DNA of 64,000 nucleotides. It comes from Actinomadura sp. 6K520 (lineage in GTDB: Bacteria; Actinomycetota; Actinomycetes; Streptosporangiales; Streptosporangiaceae). Where the stretch lies: assembly GCF_004349245.1 (NCBI RefSeq), contig NZ_SMLC01000004.1, positions 60,185-124,184 of the forward strand, given 5' to 3'. Below, piece by piece: positions 34,961 through 45,862 of the stretch (position 1 is the first letter of the stretch; each line of letters begins with the position of its first letter). The translations under genes and the position numbers were made by a program. The notes beneath the pieces were generated by a model. It had not been told where the DNA came from, ran no database searches, and saw nothing but the letters and a program-made list of their open reading frames with translations.

Positions 34961-35896
34961 ATGCGCGTCGTCGTCGCGCTCGGAGGTAACGCGCTGGTCC
35001 GGCGGGGAGAGACGGCGGACGCCGAGCCGCAGCGCGGCAACGTCGACCGGGCCGTCCGGTCGCTGGCGCCGCTCGCCGAGCAGCACGAGCTGATCATCAC
35101 GCACGGCAACGGGCCGCAGGTGGGGGTGCTCGCGCTGGAGAGCCTCAACGACCCCGGCCTGACCCGCCCGTATCCGCTGGACACCGTCGGCGCCGAGACC
35201 CAGGGCATGATCGGGTACTGGATGCTGCAGTCGCTGCAGAACGCGCTGCCCGGCCGCCAGGTGCTGGCGATGATCACCCAGACGCTGGTGTCGGCGGTGG
35301 ACCCGGCGTTCGCCGACCCGGCCAAGTTCGTCGGGCAGGTCTACGACCGGGTGGAGGCCGAGAAGCTCGCCGCCGAGTACGGGTGGACCGTCCGGCGGGA
35401 CGGGGACGGCTGGCGCCGCGTGGTCCCGTCCCCGCGGCCGCAGCGGGTCATCGAGACCCGGCTGATCAGGGAGCTGGTCCGGCTCGGGACGATCGTGGTC
35501 TGCGCGGGCGGCGGCGGCGTCCCCGTCTTCCGCAACGACGTCGGGCGGCTGGAGGGCGTCGAGGCGGTGATCGACAAGGACTGCACGGCGGCGCTCCTGG
35601 CCGAGAGCATGGACGCGGACGCGCTGCTGATCCTCACCGACGTCCCCCGGGTGATGCGGGACTTCGGCACCGCCCGGGAGGAGGAGATCTTCCACACGAC
35701 CCCGCACGAGCTGCGGGCCGAGCGGTTCCCCGCCGGGTCGATGGGCCCCAAGGTGGAGGCCGCACTGACCTTCGTCGAGCGGACGGGCGACATGGCCGGG
35801 ATCGGGCTGCTCGACCAGTGCGTGGAGATCCTCGACGGAACCGCCGGGACGATCGTGACCCCCAACGCGACCTGGCCGCTGGCGAGCACCCTGTGA
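34961..35896 (+). CDS. arcC: Carbamate kinase
   Basis: 311 residues. It converts carbamoyl phosphate and ADP to ATP, carbamate and thus ammonia and CO2, the ATP-yielding step of the arginine deiminase pathway. It opens with RVVVALGGNALVRRGE and has LIITHGNGPQVGVLALE, IVVCAGGGGVPVFRN, EAVIDKDCTAALLAE and FPAGSMGPKVEAAL, all amino-acid-kinase family signatures. ATG 34961 follows GGGAGGG. The TGA overlaps the GTG of the permease. An open frame extends upstream into arcA but is noncoding there. Confidence 0.95.
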   Translation: MRVVVALGGNALVRRGETADAEPQRGNVDRAVRSLAPLAEQHELIITHGNGPQVGVLALESLNDPGLTRPYPLDTVGAETQGMIGYWMLQSLQNALPGRQVLAMITQTLVSAVDPAFADPAKFVGQVYDRVEAEKLAAEYGWTVRRDGDGWRRVVPSPRPQRVIETRLIRELVRLGTIVVCAGGGGVPVFRNDVGRLEGVEAVIDKDCTAALLAESMDADALLILTDVPRVMRDFGTAREEEIFHTTPHELRAERFPAGSMGPKVEAALTFVERTGDMAGIGLLDQCVEILDGTAGTIVTPNATWPLASTL

Positions 35897-37347
35897 CCGC
35901 CGGGACCGCACCGGTCTCGTTCGCGCGCAGCCTGCTGCGGACCAAGCCGGTCGACCGGATCGTCGCCGAGGGCGGGGCCGGCGAGGGCGGCGAGCTGAAA
36001 CGCTCGCTGAGCCTGCTGCAGCTCACCTCCATCAGCATCGGCGCGACCCTCGGCACCGGCATCTTCGTCGTGCTCGGCGAGGCGGTGCCGCTGGCGGGCC
36101 CGGCCGTCACGCTGTCGTTCGTCCTCGCCGCCGTCACCGCGCTGTTCTCGGCCCTTTCGTACGCCGAGCTGGCCGGGACGATCCCGGTGGCCGGGTCCTC
36201 CTACTCCTACACCTACGCCACGCTCGGCGAGCTCGTCGCCTGGGTGTGCGGCTGGTGCCTGCTGCTGGAGTACGCCGTGTCGGTGTCGGCGGTCTCGGTC
36301 GGCTGGGGCTCCTACCTCAACGCGTTCTTCGACGCCGCGTTGGGGTTCACGATCCCGGACGCGGTCAGCAGCCCGCCGGGCGAGGGCGGGCTCGTCAACA
36401 TCCCCGCCGTGGTCGTGGTCATGCTGGCCGCGTTCCTGCTGCTGCGCGGCGCGTCGGAGAGCGCCACCGCCAACACGGTCATGGTGTTCCTCAAGATCGG
36501 CGTGCTGCTGTTCTTCTGCGCGGTCGCGTTCACCGCGTTCCGGTCGCGGAACCTCGACTCGTTCGCGCCGATGGGCTGGGCGGGCCTCAGCGCCGCCGGC
36601 TCCAGGGTCTTCTTCTCCTACATCGGCTTCGACGCCGCGTCCACCGCCGGCGAGGAGGCCAGGAACCCGCGCCGCGACCTGCCGCTCGCGATCATGCTCT
36701 CGCTGGTCGTGGTGACCGTCATCTACGTGCTGGTCGCCCTGGCCGCGGTCGCGGCGATGCACTGGACGGAGTTCGACATCAGCGGGTCCGAGGCGTCGCT
36801 GGCGCGGGTGCTGGACACGGCGACCGGGCGGACGTGGCCGTCGATCGTCCTGTCGCTCGGCGCGGTGATCGCCATCGCCAGCGTCGTCCTCACCGTCATG
36901 TACGGGCAGACCCGCATCCTGTTCGCGATGTCGCGGGACGGCCTCGTCCCGAGCGTGTTCCAGAAGGTGAGCCCGTCGCGGCGGGTGCCGGTCGCCAACA
37001 CGGTCATCGTGGCGCTGTTCATCTCGATCCTGGCGGCGGTGATCCCGCTCGGCCGGCTGGTGGACGCCACGAGCATCGGGACGCTGTTCGCGTTCGCGCT
37101 CGTCAGCGTCGGCGTCATCGTCCTGCGCCGCACGCGGCCGGACCTGCCGCGCGGCTTCCGGGTGCCGCTCTACCCGGTGACGCCGGTGCTCGGCGTCGGG
37201 TTCTGCGTGTACCTGATGGTCGGCCTGGGCGGGGTCACGTGGGTGGTCTTCGCGCTCTGGCTCCTCGTCGGCCTGGCCGCGTACTTCCTGTACGGGCACC
37301 GCCGTTCGCGTCTGGCGTCCGGCTCCCAGGGAAGGACGTCGCCATGA
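35893..37347 (+). CDS. APC-superfamily cationic amino-acid permease
   Basis: 484 residues with about 12-13 hydrophobic helices. The N-terminal LLQLTSISIGATLGTGIFVVLGEAV is the APC helix 1 substrate-binding break, and VFFSYIGFDAASTAGEEARNPRRDLPLAI is the conserved helix 6 region of the CAT/YfnA group. It is not an ArcD-type arginine/ornithine antiporter. Given its coupling to arcC (GTGA overlap), arginine or another basic amino acid is the likely substrate. The ATGA at its end couples it to the universal stress protein. Confidence 0.87.
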   Translation: MTAGTAPVSFARSLLRTKPVDRIVAEGGAGEGGELKRSLSLLQLTSISIGATLGTGIFVVLGEAVPLAGPAVTLSFVLAAVTALFSALSYAELAGTIPVAGSSYSYTYATLGELVAWVCGWCLLLEYAVSVSAVSVGWGSYLNAFFDAALGFTIPDAVSSPPGEGGLVNIPAVVVVMLAAFLLLRGASESATANTVMVFLKIGVLLFFCAVAFTAFRSRNLDSFAPMGWAGLSAAGSRVFFSYIGFDAASTAGEEARNPRRDLPLAIMLSLVVVTVIYVLVALAAVAAMHWTEFDISGSEASLARVLDTATGRTWPSIVLSLGAVIAIASVVLTVMYGQTRILFAMSRDGLVPSVFQKVSPSRRVPVANTVIVALFISILAAVIPLGRLVDATSIGTLFAFALVSVGVIVLRRTRPDLPRGFRVPLYPVTPVLGVGFCVYLMVGLGGVTWVVFALWLLVGLAAYFLYGHRRSRLASGSQGRTSP

Positions 37348-38294
37348 GCGGGCCGAACGCGTTGCAGGTCCTCGCCGGATACTCGCCCGACGACCGGGGC
37401 GAGGACGCGCTCGCCCTCGCGGCGCTGGTCACCAGGGGCGCGGGCGCGTCGCTCGCGGTCGCGCACGTCCACCCGCCCCCGTGGCCCGCCCACGGCCCCG
37501 GCAGAGTGGACGCCGAGTGGGTCGCCTACCTCAGGAGCCAGGCGGACGAGGCCCTCGCCCAGGCGGCCGAGCGGCTCGGCGGGCTGGCGGTGCCGCGGGA
37601 GCGGGTCACCGTGCGCGCCCACCCCCACCGCGGGAGCGGCCGCGGGCTCGCCGAGGTCGCCAGGGAGGTCGGCGCCGGCCTGATCGTCATCGGCTCGGCC
37701 CCGCGCGGGCGGCGCGGGCGCATCGCCATCGGCAGCACCGCCGACCAGCTCCTGCACGGCTCGCCCGTCCCGGTGATGCTCGCGCCCCGCGGCTACGCCG
37801 GGCACGCGCCCGGCCGGCTGGAGCGGCTGACGATCGCGTACTGGCGCCGCCGTGACGTCGCGGGGCCGCTGCTCGCCGCCGCGGAGTTCGCCGGGACCCT
37901 CGGCCTGCCGATGCGCCTGGTCACGCTCGTGCTGCGGCCTCCCGGGCTCGCGGCGAGGTTCCAGACCGCCGGCGGCGTGCTGGAACGGCAGGTGGCGCAG
38001 GCCGACGAGGACCTGCGCGAGGCCGCCGGGTTCCTCGGCGGCGGGGCGCCGGTGGAGCGGCTGACGTCCGTCGGGACCGGCATCGACAAGGCCCTCGGCA
38101 CCGTCGATATGCTGCCCGGTGAAGTGCTGGCCTGCCATTCCAGCCATGACGCGCCGCTGCGCAGGGTCTTCCTCGGCGAGAGCTCGGGCAAGATCGTGCG
38201 GGCCGCGCCGTGCCCGGTGCTGGTCCTGCCGCGCGGCGCGGGCCCCGCGGCGGCGGGGGCGGCGGGGCCGCCCGGCGGTGAAAGCCCAGGTTAG
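37344..38294 (+). CDS. Tandem-domain universal stress protein
   Basis: 316 residues with two UspA-like domains. The first ends with LIVIGSAPRGRRGRIAIGSTADQLLHGSPVPVMLAP, which carries the ATP-binding G-2x-G-9x-G-S/T pattern. The second, less conserved, ends FLGESSGKIVRAAPCPVLVLPRG. ATG 37344 overlaps the permease stop. The last codons overlap the iron box that precedes the suf operon. In mycobacteria such proteins are linked to hypoxia and dormancy, which fits arginine deiminase neighbours, but no direct evidence is present here. Confidence 0.83.
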   Translation: MSGPNALQVLAGYSPDDRGEDALALAALVTRGAGASLAVAHVHPPPWPAHGPGRVDAEWVAYLRSQADEALAQAAERLGGLAVPRERVTVRAHPHRGSGRGLAEVAREVGAGLIVIGSAPRGRRGRIAIGSTADQLLHGSPVPVMLAPRGYAGHAPGRLERLTIAYWRRRDVAGPLLAAAEFAGTLGLPMRLVTLVLRPPGLAARFQTAGGVLERQVAQADEDLREAAGFLGGGAPVERLTSVGTGIDKALGTVDMLPGEVLACHSSHDAPLRRVFLGESSGKIVRAAPCPVLVLPRGAGPAAAGAAGPPGGESPG

Positions 38295-38309
38295 GTAAGG
38301 CTTACCTGC
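38291..38309 (+). promoter_or_regulatory. DtxR/IdeR-like iron box upstream of suf
   Basis: TTAGGTAAGGCTTACCTGC matches 15 of 19 positions of the actinobacterial iron box consensus TTAGGTTAGGCTAACCTAA, and its AGGTAAG-G-CTTACCT core is a perfect inverted repeat. It overlaps the stop codon of the stress protein and lies about 60-80 bases before sufR. Confidence 0.65.
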
Positions 38310-38357
38310 GTGAGCTACGACATCGGCGTTCCGGTGTTTCCCGGGAAGGAATTACGG

Positions 38358-38372
38358 CACACTGATGTTGTG
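38358..38372 (+). promoter_or_regulatory. CACA-N7-TGTG repeat at sufR start, candidate SufR operator
   Basis: CACA at 38358-38361 and TGTG at 38369-38372 form an inverted repeat inside ACACTGATGTTGTGA. From memory this resembles the SufR-binding element described upstream of mycobacterial sufR. It overlaps the GTG start chosen for sufR, so the transcript may be leaderless or begin translation a few codons later. Confidence 0.5.
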
Positions 38373-39248
38373 AAATACGTGAGCGAGGACCAGACGCATG
38401 CCCGGGCCGCCGTCGCGCGGCCTGCCGGCGTGCCGTCCGGCCCCGGTCACCTCGGCTCCGGCGCGTCGCTGTCCGGAGCCGGAACCGGCACCGAACGCGA
38501 CACCCGCGCCCGGGTGGCGCGGCTGATCCTCGAACACGGGCCCGTCACGGCGTCCGCGCTGGGGGAGCGGGTCGGCCTCACGCCGGCCGCGATCCGCCGG
38601 CACCTGGACGCGCTGCTGGCCGAGGGCATGATCGAGGTCCGCAAGGCGCGTACGCCCCAGGCCCGCCGCCGGGGACGTCCCGCCAAGTGGTTCGCGATCA
38701 CCGACGCGGGGCGCAGCGCGTTCGTGCACGCCTACGACGACCTGGCGACCAGCGCGCTGCGGTTCCTCGCCGAGACGGCGGGCGACCACGCGGTCGCCGA
38801 GTTCGCCCGGCGCCAGATCGCCGATCTGGAGCGGCGCTACCGGCCCGTCGTGCAGGAGGCCCCGCCCCACCAGCGGGTCCGCACGCTCGCCGAGGCGCTG
38901 TCGGGCGACGGCTACGCGGCCGCCGCGGCCAAGGCGCCCCAGCCGGGCGGCGGCGAGCAGCTGTGCCAGCACCACTGCCCGGTCGCGCACGTCGCCGCGG
39001 AGTTCCCGCAGCTGTGCGAGGCCGAGACCGAGGCGTTCAGCCGGCTGCTGGGCACACCCGTCCAGCGGCTGGCCACGATCGCCCACGGCGACGGGATCTG
39101 CACCACCCACGTCAGCTCCCGCACCCTGTGCGGGACGGGTGGGACCGACGATCCCGCCGCGAGCGTCGCCCCTGGTGGGGACGCGGGGGAGCGGTCCCCC
39201 GAACTGACACATACCAGTGACGAGGAGTCCGGAGGGACGTCCCTATGA
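38370..39248 (+). CDS. sufR: SufR, Fe-S cluster-binding transcriptional repressor
   Basis: About 292 residues. The winged helix [39 protein letters not shown] with the [16 protein letters not shown] wing is SufR-like. Cys199, Cys203, Cys216 and Cys244 provide cluster ligands in [19 protein letters not shown] and DGICTTHV. In actinobacteria the holo form represses the suf operon and loss of the cluster derepresses it. GTG 38370 is one option; GTG 38379 is another, and no ribosome site is seen for either, which fits a leaderless gene. The ATGA overlap couples it to sufB. Confidence 0.9.
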   Translation: MKYVSEDQTHARAAVARPAGVPSGPGHLGSGASLSGAGTGTERDTRARVARLILEHGPVTASALGERVGLTPAAIRRHLDALLAEGMIEVRKARTPQARRRGRPAKWFAITDAGRSAFVHAYDDLATSALRFLAETAGDHAVAEFARRQIADLERRYRPVVQEAPPHQRVRTLAEALSGDGYAAAAAKAPQPGGGEQLCQHHCPVAHVAAEFPQLCEAETEAFSRLLGTPVQRLATIAHGDGICTTHVSSRTLCGTGGTDDPAASVAPGGDAGERSPELTHTSDEESGGTSL

Positions 39249-40657
39249 CTACTGCAGCCCACCCTGAGTTGGAAGGGCTCGACAGGTACAAGTTCGGCTG
39301 GGCCGACTCTGACGAGGCCGGTGCCTCGGCCCGCCGCGGCCTGAACGAGGAAGTCGTCCGCGACATCTCGGGCAAGAAGGACGAACCCGACTGGATGCTC
39401 GACCTGCGTCTCAAGGGCCTGCGGCTGTTCGACAAGAAGCCGATGCCCACGTGGGGCTCCGACCTGTCGGCCATCGACTTCGACAACATCAAGTACTTCG
39501 TGCGCTCCACCGAGCAGCAGGCCACGTCCTGGGAGGAGCTTCCCGAGGACATCAAGAACACCTACGACAAGCTCGGCATCCCGGAGGCGGAGAAGCAGCG
39601 CCTCATCGCCGGCGTCGCGGCGCAGTACGAGTCGGAGGTCGTCTACCACAAGATCCGTGAGGACCTTGAGGAGAAGGGCGTCATCTTCCTCGACACCGAC
39701 ACCGGCCTGCGCGAGCACCCGGAGATCTTCCAGGAGTACTTCGGCTCGGTGATCCCGGTCGGCGACAACAAGTTCGCCGCGCTCAACACCGCGGTCTGGT
39801 CGGGCGGCTCGTTCATCTACGTGCCCCCGGGCGTGCACGTGGAGATCCCGCTGCAGGCGTACTTCCGCATCAACACCGAGAACATGGGGCAGTTCGAGCG
39901 GACGCTGATCATCGCGGACGAGGGCTCCTACGTCCACTACGTCGAGGGCTGTACCGCGCCGATCTACAAGTCGGACTCGCTGCACTCCGCGGTCGTGGAG
40001 ATCGTCGTGAAGAAGGACGCCCGCGTCCGCTACACGACGATCCAGAACTGGTCGAACAACGTCTACAACCTGGTGACCAAGCGCGCCGTCGCCTACGAGG
40101 GCGCCACCATGGAGTGGGTCGACGGCAACATCGGCTCCAAGGTCACCATGAAGTACCCGGCGGTGTACCTGCTCGGCGAGCACGCCAAGGGCGAGACCCT
40201 GTCGATCGCGTTCGCCGGCGAGGACCAGCACCAGGACGCCGGCGCCAAGATGGTGCACGCCGCGCCGAACACCTCCAGCACCATCATCTCCAAGTCGGTG
40301 GCGCGCGGCGGCGGCCGCACGTCCTACCGGGGGCTGGTCCAGGTCCAGGACGGCGCCGAGCGCAGCAAGTCCACCGTCAAGTGCGACGCGCTGCTCGTCG
40401 ACCAGATCAGCCGGTCCGACACCTACCCCTACGTCGACGTCCGCGAGGACGACGTGGAGATGGGCCACGAGGCGACCGTCTCCAAGGTGTCCGAGCAGCA
40501 GCTGTTCTACCTCATGAGCCGCGGCCTCACCGAGGACGAGGCGATGGCGATGATCGTGCGCGGGTTCGTCGAGCCCATCGCGCGCGAGCTGCCGATGGAG
40601 TACGCCCTCGAGCTGAACCGGCTCATCGAACTGCAGATGGAAGGAGCCGTGGGTTGA
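39245..40657 (+). CDS. sufB: Fe-S cluster scaffold protein SufB
   Basis: 470 residues. With SufC and SufD it forms the scaffold on which Fe-S clusters are assembled. The sequence has [91 protein letters not shown] and [26 protein letters not shown], all strongly conserved SufB text. The start ATG overlaps the SufR stop. Codon usage is typical for a highly expressed gene. It is followed by sufD with a TGATG overlap. Confidence 0.97.
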   Translation: MTTAAHPELEGLDRYKFGWADSDEAGASARRGLNEEVVRDISGKKDEPDWMLDLRLKGLRLFDKKPMPTWGSDLSAIDFDNIKYFVRSTEQQATSWEELPEDIKNTYDKLGIPEAEKQRLIAGVAAQYESEVVYHKIREDLEEKGVIFLDTDTGLREHPEIFQEYFGSVIPVGDNKFAALNTAVWSGGSFIYVPPGVHVEIPLQAYFRINTENMGQFERTLIIADEGSYVHYVEGCTAPIYKSDSLHSAVVEIVVKKDARVRYTTIQNWSNNVYNLVTKRAVAYEGATMEWVDGNIGSKVTMKYPAVYLLGEHAKGETLSIAFAGEDQHQDAGAKMVHAAPNTSSTIISKSVARGGGRTSYRGLVQVQDGAERSKSTVKCDALLVDQISRSDTYPYVDVREDDVEMGHEATVSKVSEQQLFYLMSRGLTEDEAMAMIVRGFVEPIARELPMEYALELNRLIELQMEGAVG

Positions 40658-41805
40658 TGGGCCTGGAGACCCGGTCTGACCAGCGGCCGCTCTCGACCCT
40701 GCACGACAGGTCGTCGTACGACCTGGGCGACTTCGAGGTGCCCACGGGCCGCGAGGAGGAGTGGCGGTTCACCCCGCTGCGCCGCCTCCGCGGCCTGCAC
40801 AACGGCACCGCCGAGCCCCACGGCAAGGTCCTCGTCGAGGCCGAGGCGGCGCCGGAGGTGACGGTCGAGACCGTCGGCCGCGACGACGCCCGGCTCGGCG
40901 GGGCGTACGTGCCCGCCGACCGCGTCAGCGCGCAGGCGTGGAACTCCTTCACGCACGCCACCGTCGTGACCGTCCCGAAGGAGGCCGTGGCCTCCGCGCC
41001 GACCGTCCTGCGAATCCGCGGCGAGGACGCCTCCTCGGCCGCCTACGGCCACACCACGGTCGTGGTGGAGCCGTTCGCCGAGGCCACCGTCGTGCTCGCG
41101 CACCGCGGGTCGGCGACCTACGCCGACAACATCGAGTTCGTCGTCGGCGACGGCGCCCGCCTCTCGGTGATCAGCCTGCAGGACTGGGCCGCCGACGGCG
41201 TGCACGTGTCGCACCAGCACGCCAGGCTCGGCCGTGACGCGCGGTTCGTCTCGCACAACATCTCGCTCGGCGGCGACGTCGTGCGCATCTCCCCGTCCGT
41301 GGCCTACGACGGCCCCGGCGGCGACGCCGAACTGTACGGGGTGTACTTCGTCGACGGCGGCCAGCACCTGGAGCACCGCCTCCTGGTCGACCACGCCGTC
41401 CCGCACTGCCGCAGCCGCGTTGACTACCGCGGCGCGCTGCAGGACCAGGACGCGCACGCCGTCTGGATCGGCGACGTGATCATCCGCGCGGCGGCGGAGG
41501 GCACCGACACCTACGAGCTGAACCGCAACCTCGTCCTCACCGACGGGACGCGGGTCGACTCCGTCCCGAACCTGGAGATCCTCACCGGCGAGGTCACCGG
41601 CGCCGGGCACGCCTCGGCGTCCGGGCGGCTGGACGACGAGCACCTGTTCTACCTGCAGGCGCGCGGGATCTCCTTCGACGATGCGCGGCGCATGGTCGTG
41701 CGGGGCTTCCTCGGCCAGCTGATCGAGCGCATCGAGGTCGCCGAGGTGCGCGACAAGGTCATCGAGGCGATCGAGGAGGAGCTGGACCGGGGGGCGGCTC
41801 GATGA
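40657..41805 (+). CDS. sufD: Fe-S cluster assembly protein SufD
   Basis: 382 residues, paralogue of SufB and its partner in the SufBC2D complex. The GREEEWRFTPLRRLRGL opening, the beta-helix region and the C-terminal LFYLQARGISFDDARRMVVRGFLGQLIERI (matching the SufB end [26 protein letters not shown]) identify it. The conserved VDYRGALQDQDAHAVWIGDVII is present. ATG 40657 shares its A with the sufB TGA and has AAGGAG upstream. The TGA overlaps the ATG of the Rieske gene. Confidence 0.95.
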   Translation: MGLETRSDQRPLSTLHDRSSYDLGDFEVPTGREEEWRFTPLRRLRGLHNGTAEPHGKVLVEAEAAPEVTVETVGRDDARLGGAYVPADRVSAQAWNSFTHATVVTVPKEAVASAPTVLRIRGEDASSAAYGHTTVVVEPFAEATVVLAHRGSATYADNIEFVVGDGARLSVISLQDWAADGVHVSHQHARLGRDARFVSHNISLGGDVVRISPSVAYDGPGGDAELYGVYFVDGGQHLEHRLLVDHAVPHCRSRVDYRGALQDQDAHAVWIGDVIIRAAAEGTDTYELNRNLVLTDGTRVDSVPNLEILTGEVTGAGHASASGRLDDEHLFYLQARGISFDDARRMVVRGFLGQLIERIEVAEVRDKVIEAIEEELDRGAAR

Positions 41806-42167
41806 GCCCGGCCGCGCAGCCCGGGGGGTCTGGGGGGACGTCCCCCCAGGAGGCGTACGTCAAGGTGTGCGCGCTGGACGACGTGCCCGCCGACGGGGCG
41901 ATCGCCGTCGAGGTGGACGACACGCCCGTCGCGATCGCGCGCAGCGGCGACGCCGTGTACGCCGTGAACGACATCTGCTCCCACGCCGAGGTCTCCCTGT
42001 CCGAGGGGGAGGTCTACGACGGCACCATCGAGTGCTGGCTGCACGGGTCCTGCTTCGACCTGGGCAGCGGCAAGCCCACCAACCCGCCGGCCACGCAGCC
42101 GGTCGCCACATACAAGGTCAAGGTCGAGGACGGCGACGTCTACGTGTCGCTCGCCGCCGGCGACTAG
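41802..42167 (+). CDS. Rieske [2Fe-2S] ferredoxin of the suf operon
   Basis: 121 residues. The cluster ligands are Cys and His in ICSHAEV and CWLHGSC (CxH...CxxH), typical of non-heme oxygenase ferredoxin subunits. This gene is conserved within actinobacterial suf operons, where it may supply electrons to cluster assembly. The family usually begins near the AYVKVCALDDV strand. Here the first ~17 residues, MSPAAQPGGSGGTSPQE, are encoded by a GC-rich palindromic element. A GTG at codon 22 (41865) with AGGAGG 11 bases upstream is an alternative start. Confidence 0.9.
   Translation: MSPAAQPGGSGGTSPQEAYVKVCALDDVPADGAIAVEVDDTPVAIARSGDAVYAVNDICSHAEVSLSEGEVYDGTIECWLHGSCFDLGSGKPTNPPATQPVATYKVKVEDGDVYVSLAAGD
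41820..41853. repeat. Palindromic repeat element in the Rieske N-terminus
   Basis: TGGGGGGACGTCCCCCCA (41831-41848) is a perfect 18-base palindrome preceded by CCCGGGGGGTC and followed by AGGAGG. A closely related sequence occurs at 49022-49058. In this copy the element is read through in frame and supplies extra N-terminal residues. Confidence 0.6.
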
Positions 42168-42195
42168 GCCCCACGACGAAGGAACCACGAGCACT

Positions 42196-44276
<2,081 letters not shown>

Positions 44277-44369
44277 CTCCGGGGGCCGCAGGGGGCGCAC
44301 CTCTGGCGGGAACTGCGGAACACGCTGGGCCAGGGCCCGGTTGTAGTGAGAAAGGCTCGAAAGGACGAC

Positions 44370-44828
44370 ATGCAGCTGGAGGCGATGTACCAGGAGGTCA
44401 TCCTGGACCATTACCGCAACCCCCACCACAAGGGGCTGCGGGAGCCGTTCGAGGGGGAGGCGCACCACGTCAACCCCACGTGCGGCGACGAGGTGACGCT
44501 GCGCGTCCACCTGTCCGGCGGCGGTCAGGACGCCGCGGTCGCCGACGTCTCCTACGACGCCATGGGTTGCTCGATCAGCCAGGCCAGCGCCTCGGTGATG
44601 GCCGACCTGCTGATCGGGAAGTCCGTCAAGGAGGCGATGGCGGTCGGCGAGGAGTTCCTTGCGCTGATGCAGTCGCGCGGCCAGGACGCCGACTTCGACG
44701 AGGACGTCCTTGAGGACGCCATCGCCTTCGCCGGGGTCTCGAAGTACCCCGCCAGGATCAAATGCGCCCTGCTCGCCTGGATGGCGTGGAAGGACGCGAC
44801 CGCCCGCGCACTCGGAGAGGCATCATGA
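44370..44828 (+). CDS. sufU: SufU-type sulfur transfer protein
   Basis: 152 residues. SufU takes persulfide sulfur from SufS through a zinc site. Ligands are Cys38 and Asp40 (NPTCGDEV), Cys67 (DAMGCSISQAS) and Cys132 (ARIKCALLAW). The GCSISQASASVMADLLIGKSVKEA insert distinguishes SufU from IscU. ATG 44370 has AAAGGA four bases upstream; GTG 44346 is an in-frame alternative. The 93-base gap after sufS is the largest inside the operon. The TGA overlaps the sufT start. Confidence 0.94.
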   Translation: MQLEAMYQEVILDHYRNPHHKGLREPFEGEAHHVNPTCGDEVTLRVHLSGGGQDAAVADVSYDAMGCSISQASASVMADLLIGKSVKEAMAVGEEFLALMQSRGQDADFDEDVLEDAIAFAGVSKYPARIKCALLAWMAWKDATARALGEAS

Positions 44829-45196
44829 CCGACTCGCCCACCACGGGCTCGCCCGCCACCGGCTCACCCACCACGGGCTCGCCCACCGGCACCGTGCCCG
44901 AGGAGGAGATCCTTGAGGCCCTCAAGGACGTCGTCGACCCCGAGCTCGGCATCAACGTCGTCGACCTCGGCCTCGTGTACGGCGTCAACCTCGACGACGA
45001 GGTCGCCACGCTGGACATGACGCTGACCAGCGCCGCCTGCCCGCTCACCGACGTGATCGAGGACCAGACGCACAGCGCGCTGGACGGCCTGGTCAAGGAC
45101 GTCAAGATCAACTGGGTGTGGCTCCCGCCGTGGGGCCCCGACAAGATCACCGACGACGGCCGCGACCAGCTCCGCGCCCTCGGCTTCAACATCTGA
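44825..45196 (+). CDS. sufT: SufT/DUF59 (MIP18-like) Fe-S maturation factor
   Basis: 123 residues. The DUF59 domain reads EEEILEALKDVVDPELGINVVDLGLVYGVNL, then MTLTSAACPLTDVIEDQ with the conserved Cys, and VWLPPWGPDKITDDGRDQLRALGF. Members help mature Fe-S proteins. The N-terminus is an added low-complexity stretch with TGSPA-TGSPT-TGSPT. ATG 44825 overlaps the sufU stop (ATGA). It is the last gene of the suf operon and is followed by a terminator. Confidence 0.93.
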   Translation: MTDSPTTGSPATGSPTTGSPTGTVPEEEILEALKDVVDPELGINVVDLGLVYGVNLDDEVATLDMTLTSAACPLTDVIEDQTHSALDGLVKDVKINWVWLPPWGPDKITDDGRDQLRALGFNI

Positions 45197-45227
45197 CCCG
45201 CGCCCCGCGCGGATCGCCCACGTGGAA

Positions 45228-45258
45228 GGGGCCGCACCCCGGTTCGGGGCGCGGCCCC
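45228..45258 (+). terminator. Terminator of the suf operon
   Basis: GGGGCCGC-A-CCCCG (45228-45241) pairs with CGGGG-C-GCGGCCCC (45245-45258) around a GTT loop; only the A/C position is unpaired. It lies 31 bases after the sufT stop, with no T run. Confidence 0.75.
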
Positions 45259-45283
45259 TCCGCATGGGCGCCTGGACGGGCGC

Positions 45284-45862
45284 TCACTTCGGCGCGGTGT
45301 GCCCCGCGGGCGGCCGGGAGGCGTCCGTCTCCTTGGGCTTCGCCGGCCAGAGGGTGTGGCTGATGGGCCAGATCGACCAGACCGCCAGCACCATGCCGAG
45401 GCGGCCGAGCCAGGCGAGGAGGGCCGCGGTGCGGTCGGGGTCGTCGACCAGGACGATCATCGACAGGAGCAGCCCGCAGGCGATGGCGGTGGCGAGGGCC
45501 GCCTTGCCGAACTCCCGCCATTCGTAGCGGATGCGCGCCCGGCCGTACTTCGGTCTGCCGCGGGGCGGCGGGCCGCTGGCGAAGCGGTGCGCGAAACGCT
45601 CGTCCGCCCAGCGGACCACGCTGGGGCCGAACGCGACCGAGTAGCCGAGGTAGGCGGCGGCCAGGCCGTGCCCGGTCCCGGCGGTCGCGCCGCCGCGCAG
45701 GTCGAGCACCGTGGCGGCCAGCAGGACGAGGTCGATGAGCGGGACGCACAGCAGGAGCGCCGCGCCGGTCCGCCGCAGCCGCAGCGGGTAGCGGGCGATG
45801 AGCCCGGCTCCGAGGACGACCCAGAAGCCGATCTCGCAGGCGACGATGATCGCGATGAGCAC
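45284..45862 (-). CDS. Membrane protein of unknown function
   Basis: 192 residues with five hydrophobic segments: LIAIIVACEIGFWVVLGAGL, LLLCVPLIDLVLLAATVLDL, LAAAYLGYSVAFG, ALATAIACGLLLSMIVLV and LGRLGMVLAVWSIWPIS. A basic cytoplasmic loop RGRPKYGRARIRYEWREFGK lies before the fourth. I do not recognise the family with certainty. It is divergent from the histidine kinase at 46014 and convergent with the suf operon terminator, so it is probably transcribed alone. Confidence 0.6.
   Translation of the reverse strand: MLIAIIVACEIGFWVVLGAGLIARYPLRLRRTGAALLLCVPLIDLVLLAATVLDLRGGATAGTGHGLAAAYLGYSVAFGPSVVRWADERFAHRFASGPPPRGRPKYGRARIRYEWREFGKAALATAIACGLLLSMIVLVDDPDRTAALLAWLGRLGMVLAVWSIWPISHTLWPAKPKETDASRPPAGHTAPK

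Noticed and set aside
44843..44887. Possible CRISPR-like repeats
   Set aside because: Units are 15 bases, contiguous, in frame and without spacers; they are a coding tandem repeat.
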